The notes under the pieces were generated by a model. That model worked only from the letters and a program-made list of their open reading frames with translations, ran no database searches and was not told the DNA's origin. A program made the position numbers and the translations under genes. A stretch of DNA of 64,000 bases from Nectonema munidae. Lineage: Eukaryota > Nematomorpha > Nectonematoida > Nectonematidae. How positions within the stretch are numbered: position 1 is the first letter of the stretch; each line of letters starts with the position of its first letter. The stretch lies in contig JAUIRK010000753.1 in NCBI GenBank assembly GCA_030549495.1, positions 62,001 through 126,000 on the forward strand, read 5' to 3'. Shown here piece after piece: positions 43,734-55,700 of the stretch.

Positions 43734-46700
43734 CTACAATTCCAGACTCTGCATGAGGACTCCGACCTCTTTGATGTTGGCTAAAACTTTGTGTGGGAAT
43801 TTGGCACTTTTGTCAAAATGGGATTTTATTGTTGACAAAGAGCTGAAGCACTTCTTGCAAAGCATCTGTCTGAACAAGAAAAACACGATTAATGCCAATA
43901 CCACTTATAAAGAATAGAAAGGATGTTTCCAAGCCGCATTCTGAAAGATCATTCTTTTGTGAAGTAGGAATAGTAGCATGGATCAGAGTGCAGCTACAAT
44001 TTGACCCAAGAATTTATTTTTTTTAATTCAGAGACAAAATAAATTCTAATGCGTAGCAATATAGGCACTGGGCCATATGTCATATTTTGTACTGATGCAA
44101 CAAATTAATATTTAATTAATTTTTTTGTTCTGTTAATTAGCTGGTTAGTCAGTAATAATTAGGTCTTAATTTTTAGTTATCAATCCGTGTCTATGAGTCC
44201 AATTATAGTGGACTTAATTTTTGGGGAGCTAAAATAGTGTTTACACCTCTATTTATGTGTGTGAATTTATATAGGTGCGTTTTGAAAACGCCATTATCAT
44301 TTTCTGTAGATTCTGAATTATGCAGTGTTTGCATGAACGAATGAAAAGGAAACCAAATCATGACGAGAAAACTTCATGAATATATAAATGACTAACGTAA
44401 TACTTAATGAAGGAATAAAAAAGAGTTAATCTTTGATATACCAAAAGTTTGATAGACAACATGATAAAATATTTTTAAATAGCCAAAAAGGGCAATTACA
44501 AGTATATTATACACAGATTTTTAGGAAAAGATTTTCTAGAATTTTTATCCGCAAAATCTTTCATAATAGTTTTTTATGATCATCAATCCTTTTTCAATTT
44601 CATTTTCTATAGAAATCATTGCCAAATTGTTTTGTCTCTCTTGACAAATCGTAGATCGTAAGTATCTTTTTACTAACTTTAGTTTTGAGAAACTTCTTTC
44701 ACCTGATGCTGCAGTTACAGGCACTGTCAAGTAAATTCTCAAAACAACAAAAACATTAGGGAATGTCAGCATAAAAAAAAATTTTTTTTTTCACGTAGTG
44801 GGACCTATTTTAAAAAAAATGGGCCAAATAGAATTAAAACCGGCCCAGGTCAATCTGCTAATAATGTCATGTGTTGTGCGTGAAATTACCTTTCTTCTCT
44901 AGCGATGTCAACACCTATTCCAGGATGCTTCAGCAAAGAACTTTTAATGACTTCGCCAAAGTTGTTCAGGATGAGTTTCACAGATTGGCAAGTTACGAGG
45001 ATGTACCTAAAAATGTGAAACATAAATGACACATAAATGGATGTTTGGATTCGCTTCTTCAGATTTTACAGTAAATGTAAAATAGTAATGATTTTAATGA
45101 GGCTGGGGATATATGAATGTGTATACATTTACATATTCCAATGGAGTTCCAGAGGGCAGAGATGAGAGTTTTTGTGTCAGGTGTGTATAATACAAATAAA
45201 TAGGAAGGTTTTTGTCAAGGATGTCAAAAAATATAGAATCCAACCTGTTTAAGCGAGACAGGTGTAATAAGGAGAGCTTATTTAAGTGGCCCACATATGG
45301 AGGTGGCGTACTTAAGGAGACAGCAATAAAAATGCTTGATCTTTTTATGTAAATTCATTTGAAGCATTCCCATGATAGAACGTAAAATATTTTATACTTT
45401 GAAAAATTCTAAAGCTCAAGAAAATGAACGAACTTCGATTCTGATTTGCCAACTATACCCTTTCTTACTATCATCTCCAGAATCAACATCACTATTATCA
45501 TTACTATCACAATCTAGAGAGGCATTTTTTGAGGTATGAAAATTTATGTGCATTTGATCAAGCTGGCTGTTGGCTGCGTTAGACAGGTAGCGCTCTTATA
45601 GAATCAACATTGAATAAGAGATATATGAAATTTAGTTGGGACTTAAGAAAGATGGCGCTCTTGTTCGGGTGGCTCTCTAAAAAAAACGTCGCGTTTTCAA
45701 CAGGCTAGACCAGGGATCGGCAGACTTCATAGAACATTTGTCTTCACATCGACCCCCACCCCACATATAAATGCTTCATAAAAACATTAATCAATGTCCA
45801 ACAATTAAGAGAAAAGATACCAACTATACAATGTCCAAATCTATGCCTAAAAATAAAAAGGAGGTTTATTACTGCTATAAAGTAAAAAAAACATAGCACA
45901 ATTTGGTAAGTTTGTCTATCTTATCGACCCCAGGGTCTATTCTTAAGAATAGAAAATCAACCCTAACACTAACACTGCGTATTCTTTGCTAATCCTAACA
46001 GCGACAACAGCTCTCCAAACGTTTACACATTAAAGCTCATTTAGAAATTGGTTGAGCACTTGTCCACTATCATCCAAATTGGGGACCAAAGTGGAATAGT
46101 CAAAATCAGAGGTAAGCTGGTTTGATCAGAAACGAGAAAAATACTCTTCCAAGATTCTAAATTTCAAGAGGTATTGATTGCCCTACTTCAAGTATTTAGT
46201 GAAGAAAGCGTCTCTTCAACTCATATAAACAAAGTTGCGGGCTGCGTTTATTTCAAGTTAAAGGTAGGGAGCACGGCCGTACCTCTCGTGCTGTTTATTT
46301 GCGAGTAAATTGGTGATGCTGGGAAGAAGGATGGAGCAGATATCGAGGGACCAAAGTTTCGTCCTCAGGTTCAACAAGTCCAGGGTGTCGACTAATAAAG
46401 CATCGTTATTCAGATTGATCAAAGTTTCTAGAGCATCCTAAAATAGAAGAAATAAACATTGTTATCGAAATTCTTGCTAAGAATATCAATAATGGTGTAG
46501 GTTTACGTCAGAGTTTCTAAAGTCAAGGGTGTCAATGGAAGAAGACTATTCGTCCAGTTTTAAGATAAAATATCCGAAAATTTCATGTAAAGAAAGATGT
46601 CCCGAAATTTTTATTCTTAAAATTGGAACTAAATATTGATACATCCAGAACAATGTCTATTGTTAAATCTAAGTCTACTAACTCTTACGATGATTTCATT

Positions 46701-49700
46701 AAATAATTGAAAAATAAGGATATATTTTGAAAAATCATTTTTCTGGTAGTATACCCTCAAAGTAGCAAAGATGATGTGAATTTTCTTGTAAAATGAAAGT
46801 CATGTGAAAGTTTAATTTAAAAATCAAAAAATATGAAACTTTTTGTTCATATTTTGCTACCTCATACGATGTTACAAAAGTTATTACCTATATTTTCCAA
46901 TTTGCACGATTTTAAATAATATAAATAATCAAAGAATCGAAAAATGTTCAAATCAAAAAATATTTATTCTTTTTAAATATATCGTTGGCTCCCCTTACTT
47001 TTAGAATAGAAAGACAAACCTAGTCTTTAATAATTAATTTTTATCAAATTATGCACATACGAAATCAAAAGTAAGGAGATATATTTTTTTGCAAAAACAC
47101 ATGAAATTTCACAACAACGGTGTAATTTTAGGGTTAGCTATAGCTTTAGTTTTGTGTGTATTTTTGTATGGTATGATTAGTTGATTTATTTATATACAGT
47201 AGTAGCAGTAGTATATGTTAACCGTTTGGTATGTTATATGGTGTGATGATGAGTTCTTAGGCTTTAGCATGGTTGTATCTTTCTGTGTATTTTTGTGCTT
47301 TATGATGATATCACATCTGATTGGTCAATTTTATTTCATCGCTAAATTCACGCATTTTCATTGGCTCTTTCATTGCGATAACAAACGTTTGACAAGCTAG
47401 TTCACATTACAGTGATTATTTCAAAGCGTCGTCACTTTCTCACAACTTTCTCACTTAGTTTACCACTTTCTCACGTTTAAAATACATAAAGAGAGAATAC
47501 AAACAAAAATTCTAAACACAATTCAATAAATAATTTTGACATTTACAAAATATTACGACAAACTACTTCAAAAATGGAACAGGTCTTAATGTTCTCCACC
47601 AACTTTATATTTTCTAATATATCTTGGCTTGCAGGAAAATTTTCAAGTAACATCATATCATCACAAAGTCAAAATGCATTAAATTCAAGTATCAAAAAAG
47701 ATTCTGTTAAAAGTGAAAATGCCAAGAGATTAAAAGAAGGTTCACAAAAGGACACAGTTTGTACAGTTTCAGAGTCCATAAAATACGAAGATTCTCGTTA
47801 TTTGTACGTAAAAAAAGCACTGAAACCCAAAACATCATCGGTTTACGAAGAATATGTAATTCAAAAATATTTGGCTAAGGGAATAATTGGAAAGGTTTAT
47901 CAGTGCTTAAACATCAATACTTTGAAAAAGAACACTCTCAAAGTGATACCGTACAATCAAGAGTCAGAAGTTCTCGTCGAAGGGGTTATTCAAGGGGTCA
48001 ATTACCTGAAGATGTTGAATTCGAAATTCACGGTAGAAATCAATGACGTCTATCTGGATAAAGAATTCCTCTACATCGTTCAAGAATTTTTGCCGGGAGA
48101 TACGCTGGGCATAAAATGCTTGAAGAAAGGGGTCAGCGTGGAAGAAGCAAAGAGTTACAGCGCCCAATTACTTTTGGCGATAGCTTATTTACGTAGTAAT
48201 TATATCACAAACAACTATTTACACAATAGCAACATCATGTTCGATGAAGAGGGGAACTTGAAAATCATTGATTTTATATTTTCTCGGAAAGAAATGGCCC
48301 AAGAAATGGGATATAGAGGAAAGAGTGATTGGATGTATTTCAGAAGAAATTTGCGTATGTTGGAAAAAGCGTGCAACTTTGAAGCGTGCGGAAAGAACGC
48401 GTCTCATGAACGTCGCGCATTTGACAATTTTATAGAAATGGGTGCAAGTTATTTAGAAAGGAGAAATTTTGCGATTGAAGATTTACTGAAGAAAGATCCC
48501 TGGGTTGAAGGCCACATAACCAATAGTGGAAAGGACTTTCTTAAGCCCCAATTTATCGAAAAAGGCACTTCATGTTGTGAAAAATTTTTAGATAGTCCGA
48601 TGAAAAGTTCAAGAGAAGAAAAACGATCTATTTACTCAAATTCATCCAATCAAGGAAAATACAAAGTAAATTTCAGTTGAATTTCAAAAATGTTTTAACA
48701 AAAACTTCACTGAAAATAATAAAAAAGTTAAATTTTGAATAAAAATAAAAAAGGTAACAATGGGAAAAAAATAAAAAAGGTAACAATGGGAAAAAATAAT
48801 AAAAAAGTTAAATTTTGAATAAAAATAAAAAAGGTAAAAATCGAAAAAAAATGTAATAAAAAAATAGTTTCACAAGTTATAAAGTATTAAAGTTATCAAT
48901 CATAGTGAAAATGTGTAAAAATGTTATCGATGAAATTATAACCGGGCAACAATGAGTGTGAGTTTCTGGCTCACATGATACCCCCGCCGGCGAGCGGTCA
49001 ATACCTTTTAGGGGGGACTCGGAATCCAGATTTAAAAATTAGCTGAATTTTTGACGGACAAAGCGATTCCTTACTTAATATTTATATCCATTATATACGT
49101 GCCATTTTTTAAATTATTTTAAGGAAATCTATATTTTTGTAAAATTCAAATAATGATAATAATCTTAAATTTATTTCTTTTGTCTATTTGATCAAATTTT
49201 GAATAATAGTTGATCACATGCCAAACTGCATAATAAAGAAATTTATTTTTATTATTTTTGAAAAAAAATCTGTTTTTTGTTTGAATTATCATGTCTAGAT
49301 CTAGTTGATTTTGGATAAAATACATTCAGAGCATTTATTTCTTCTGTCTCTCAATGGCTACAGCCTTCTCAGGTGCAGAGATATTGGAAGTAAGCATATA
49401 CAGAATCCTTTTTAATTCCAAATCTTTTCTCGAATTTCATTTACTTATTATGAAGGCATTCTTTTAATTCCGAAGAGTTCCATTCTTTGTAGGCGGACTT
49501 TTGCATATCTGATTTATCTCAGTTCTTCTACTGCATATGGTGTGCAGATTAAATGTCAAAAGAAAAATAACTGATAAAAAAAGTGTCCAAAGGTCTAATA
49601 CCGATATACAAAACATAGACGACAACTTGAAGCGTTCTACATAGTAAGATAGAAAAAGAGTAAAAAATGCATCCAATTAATTAGTCAATAAGTTAGAAAG

Positions 49701-52700
49701 CTAGTAAAGTTTAAAGAATTTTTTAAATATTTTTGTCAACGTTTTGACACACTTTACGCATTCCTTGTACATTTCGCGTCGAGAAATTTATCCTTATAAG
49801 GTTGGCTGCATTGCTCACTCATTTTTATTTCTTCCAACTTGATCCTTCTTCGTCAACTCTTGAAAGACTTTTCATGATTTCTAGAAATCAAAATAAACTT
49901 TTCCTAGAGGGAATAATTCTATGAACATTGACCACACAGACACACTTATAGACACTCTACCTAATATATAGGTGGAGGATGTAGAATTAGTTAAAAGATA
50001 CAAAATCACGCTATGTCTTGTTAGATGAAAAGTACACATAGAGCATCAGCTTGTGGCAATCTTTACTTATGATGTCGATTGATGTTGATGATTATGCTAT
50101 TATTTCCATTATCACCAAAGATGATCGCCTCTTTTAGGCCAAAATGTCTTTAGTTTTCTCTTTTGTCAAATCTAAAGGCTTCTTCTGATATCACCTCTCT
50201 TTCTATTCATTTCAAGAAAGTTACATAAAAGAAATTTTTTACATATCTCTCTCCCTTTCCTTTGCGTCAACTTTTGGGCATTAACCAAATTTTCTTTTTT
50301 GGGCATTGATCGAGTCTTTGGCAAACTTGGAAGTGAAGTAATCTTGGAGGTGAAACGTATGTCAGAATTTTGGAAGTGAAGTTACTTTGCAATTTAAATA
50401 TTTGCCATTTTCCAACGTGCTACTTTTATTTTAGTTTTCCCATGAGGAGTGCATTCTTTCTGAAGTAAGTTATCGATACACTTCATCAATTCAAGTCAAA
50501 AGTTAAGTGAGATGGGAAAAATGGCGTTGATAAATCAATTGCACGCATTCTTATACACGTGTAATGGAAAAAAGATAAATGCTTCTGAAGTCTGAAATGA
50601 AAGTTCATAATTCAACAGAGCTTACATTTGGAATTTTTCTTTGGAGTTGTAGAAAGTTCTGGAAATTACATTCAACGATTTGCTTTTGAAATTTTCGGAG
50701 AATTTTTGTTCTAACACCATTGACGGACTTTTTGCCAATGTTAAAATTTCTTTCGACTTTGAATTTTATACATTAAATTTAAAAATATAATTTTATCTCA
50801 ATCTTAAAAATGATACAGCACAAATAATACGTAGAGAAGCAACGAGAATCTTGAAAGTTCATTAAAGGAAGGAGCAGAGCAAACTTTTTTGAAAACCACT
50901 GGACTTTCAATAACAATAGAGCGTTGCCTGGAATTCGAAAATCAAATTTGATCGAAAAAAGATTATTAATAATTCGATATTTTTTTCACTTAAAACATTT
51001 TTCAGAGCAAAACACTTCTACTTGATAAATTTGTCTACAATTCTACATAAAATAAAACATAGCAAGATTGAAAGCGCAGTAAGCTTCGCTAGTAGTTTAG
51101 TTTTTTCGTACGTAAATTTCATCCGATTACAAAAAACGATCGTAACGTAATTTCAAAAGGTAACGTACCGTATGCCACAACTGGCAACACATATTTCGAA
51201 AAATAATCCAATGAGAGAAAATTAAAGCGAACATATAAAATGTTGATGTAAAGGCAAAACAAATGTGACACCATCAAGAAAGCATGATTGATAAAATTAT
51301 TTTAAAATTTTAAAATTCTTTTTCAACTGGAATGATAAAAGTGCTTAATTTTTATAACAAATTTAGTTACTTTTTACTTTTTGAAGTAAAATTATATAAA
51401 TTGGTCCTAGAAAATCGTATCGGGTAAATTCACCGATGTGTCAATTTAGCGATAATAATCAATTCACCGATTTAAATGACAAAAACACACAATAAATCAA
51501 AAACCAATAATGATTAAAAATAAAATAGCTATATCAATAATGATTTTAAAAATCAATATATCTTTTTTCAGTGAAATTAATTGTAGGTGAATTGACTGTC
51601 GGTGATTGACAGTCCGTGAATTAAGTTCGGTGAATTTACCTAGACTCCTAGAAAATACTTGAAAATGATCGTTTTTATTTATGCGTGAGATGAATGTTGG
51701 CTTACTCTCCCCAAGTTCTTTAACTCTTATTTTTAAACAAGACAACGCACAGCCCAAATCAATCACGATCAACTTCCGATCGATTTCTTTTCTCGATTTT
51801 CGTCGTTGAAAAAGATATGTCGTATATTTCAAAGATGAAAAACTTTTGAGTTGTATTATTAAAAATTTTCAAAGGCAAAAGCATGATGCAGTGTTTTGAT
51901 TGACAAGACGCGATTGCACTGCTTGTGTCGAAACATATTTTAAACTAAAAATAACTTTACGTTCTTCCTATACTTTGAAAAAAATATATGCGTCTATTCA
52001 TTTTCCATTTATTTTTCTATCCTTGGAGGTGACTCTAGAGTTTCGGACTACTGGATTAGGGGAAGTACGATTCCTATGGATTACTGATTTAAATAAATAT
52101 TATAAACTATCTATGCCCTATGTGTGAGAAATGAGGATCTCAAATATGATTGGTCAACTTTAAAACTGTTTAATTTTGAACCAATAAGAATTTTACAATT
52201 ATTTAGAAGACAGGTCATTATAATATAGATGTATGCTGACAATGATTTTAACCAAGAAACTAATTAACTAAAAGATTTGTGCTAGTTGGACGATTCCTAA
52301 ATATTAGAGTTTAATCCATTTAATCCCAGAGAAAGCATACGAGATTAAGTAATTTGCTATAAAAATATCTTAAAATGAAGAAATCCTCCAAGTCAGTTTT
52401 AATTGGCGAAGGGATAATTTGGGTTAACCAATTAGATTCTAGTAAAAAGAGACATGAATAAGTAATTTGATACAAAAACCCTTAAAAACAAGAAGTTGTG
52501 TGCTTCATTTGAAGATAACAGTGAGATCAAACGCGTTAGAACAATGAATATACCACTCCATGTAAGGCACTTACCCCTCAGATATACTTGATAACAGGGT
52601 TGGATCAAATACTTATACTGCAGTATCGAATTGACACATATAAATATATTCATTCTTTCAATCAATTCGATTTGCACAACAGTTAACGCTCAGTTTCACA

Positions 52701-55700
52701 ACCGATAGACGGAATTTTGCGCAGTCAATTTTGAGTGGCTTTTATATCAATATTATAATTCTTGATATCCTGTCATGTATGCTATGATACGTCATAGTCT
52801 TGTATTTATCATTACATCTTACATAATACAGACACAAATGTATTTGATCCAACCCTGATTGATAACGTGAAAAAATGGGGACACACCTTGAGTCCACAAC
52901 TCCGGGACGTTGATTTGAAGCAGGCAAGGCTTTTCATTCGCTGGTTGAAGGTGGCGCACATTTGCAAGTGCTCCTTCATGATTTTGGAAGTGACGGAAAG
53001 GCAGGAGGAATCTGGCAAGGAGTCTTGCATCGCATTTTGCCCGCATCCCTCTTCCACCGTGTGAGAGCGAGATTGGATGAATTCCTAAAAAGAATCAAAA
53101 GATCACTGCAAAATACATCTTCTTTGCCTTGTCTTTGATATTTAATTATATCAGTGTATGGGTGTCAAATGGCAATATGTATGTATGTCTAGATGTTTTT
53201 GTGTCAGACGAGTATTAATACAAATTAATATGAAAGTTTGTGTCAAGAATGTCAAAAAATATAAATGTATGTATATGTACAATTGCGTTAACCTAACACT
53301 AAGCAAATTCTACACTAACCCAAGCTCTAACAAAAATGTCTACACGTTGCATGGAAATGAAATAATTTCATCATTCTAGTGATATTTCTTAATAGTGCAT
53401 CGTTTTCCAATTAAACTAATTTTCAGGCTATAAGGCGCGCTTTGAGTAACTTTATTTTTGTGAGAACAAGAAGTCTTGTGTATGAAAAGAGTAAAATAAG
53501 ACTGTTTTAATTGATAAAAAATATTATTCCAAACTATTTTATATTTGAGATTAGCTTTTTATTTATGATTCTTTAGATTAAATTTTAATGATACCTGCAA
53601 AAAGACATGCTTACGAAGCAAGTTTTAAACTTAGAGCTATTGATTATTATTATTCAAAGGAACGTGGAAATAGGAAGCTGCAAGAGAATTTAATATAAAT
53701 GAATCTATGGTAAGAAATGGGAAGAAACAAGAAGATGACTTGGGCCAAGTGAAGAAGACAACAAAGTTTCAGAGGAAGCAAAGCTGCACTAGTTAGAAAA
53801 CGATGTTGAACAGTGGGTTATTGAACACAGGACAACAGGTAGAAGCATCTCGACAGTTTCGATTAGAGTGAAAGCAAAAGCAATAGCTCGTGAAATGAAA
53901 ATAAATAACTTTCAAGGATGTCCTTCTTGGTGCTTTCGTTTTATGAAAGGACACTATCTTTTAATAAGCGCAAATACGACCGTTTCGCAGCAACTGCAAA
54001 AAGATTAAGAAGAAAAAGTAAACATTTTTCGGAACTACTGCCAAAATTAATTGTGAAAAAATACGACTGGAACACATTACTAATATGAATGAGATTGCAC
54101 TAACTTTTGATATCCCTATGAACAAGGTAAAATTTACATTTAAAATTTTGCACAGCAAAAACTTTAAGCCTTCGGCTAAAAGAAGAGCTTCGATTAAAAT
54201 TTTTTTAATCGCAAGAACCTAGTTTGCACACAACCTTGTTCATCAATAAACAAAACAAAAATCACCTCTTTTTCAATGTTTTCGTCAGTGGCACTACCAA
54301 GCATCACAGAAAAGTATTCAGTTTTGACTAAGCTTTGCACAAATTCATCTTGCATAGTCTCACCAATACACTGAGTGAATTCTGGACACTTTGGTTGATT
54401 CAAGTATGTCTGGCCTAACTGTACACCATGACGTACCTCTAGTTCTGCAATTTTTGGATATTTAATAAACCGCAATTCTTCTTTTGCCAAAACATAGCTA
54501 ATGTCTATCAGTTTTCCATCTTTTTGCTTCTCTTCAATAGAAGCAGAGAATACACATCTCCCAATAGGAGTTGACTTGTAAATATTTATGATTTTCTTTA
54601 AGGCAGTGTTCTTGATTCCTACAATGAAAGAGGGACTAAAATTTCTCAGTGCGTTCAGCATTGTCTCATGTTTTTGACACAAATCAGAAGATATTGTGTG
54701 CACCATGCCCTTTGTCTCTGAGTACTTTAGCCATTCTTTCTTAGGATCAAGTTCTTTTGCCCATTTTTGAACAGTATGCAATTTTACACCACTTGTCATT
54801 TTGATCGAAACAATTCACATACAAATAAACACTAAAAATAATGTCTTTAAAAAAAATGAAAACAATTTAAATAACAGATAATAGCAACTAGCCTTAAGTT
54901 ATTTATAACCAAGGTTATATGCATTGAACAGCTGATCGATCATCGCAGTCGCAAACACACACGCTCAGCCAGCGTAATTGCATCGCAGTGACCGCGATGC
55001 ACATTTGAAAATTGCATAGCAAATCTCCGATTTTGCATCGCAAAATGCGACGCGATACCGGTTAAATTATACGCTGCCTATGAATCGTATTGTCAAGAAA
55101 AGGGGAACTAGTTCGGTATCTATTCGCACTACAGGCAACGAAAAATCATGTTTCACTGTAGTTCTTGGTTGCCAGGATAATGGTCAAAAACTTTCTCCAA
55201 TGATTATTTTTAAAAGAAAAACTTCTCCAAAGAAGAGTTTTCATCTGGTAGCATTATCAAAGCTAATTCAAAGGAGAAGCTTTGGTCTGTCTTAAACAAG
55301 TCAAGTAAAAAGCTGTTGGACGAGCAGAAGATGAGCGAATGGCTAAGTGAAGTGTTTGGCCAAAGTCAAAAAAGTTAAAACACATCTGGCAATTATTCCA
55401 GGTGGATTAACTAAAGAACTACAACCGCTAGATGTTAGTATTAATAGATCGTTTAAAGCAAAATTGCGGGCTTTGTGGGAGCGCTGGATGACAGAAGGGG
55501 AACAGACCTTTACCAGAACAGAAAGACAACGCCGTGAAAATTATGCAACTATCAGTCAATGCATTTTGGGTGCGTGGTGCAGTAGAGTATCGGTCTCTAG
55601 TATTATCCGTGGTATTACAAAAGCTGGAATCATTGTTGAGTTGCAAATTACTAGCAATGATAGTGGTTCAAATAATGATGAATCAGATCATGATCTTCTT

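Noticed and set aside
43615-43917. 100-codon plus-strand frame
   Set aside because: It overlaps the last KATNB1 exon in antisense. The minus strand has the conserved con80 end and proper splice phase.
45705-45960. Possible hAT end 'CAGGGATCGGCAGACTTC' at 45713
   Set aside because: The start resembles hAT TIRs, but no matching opposite end or target duplication could be fixed, so no element was drawn.
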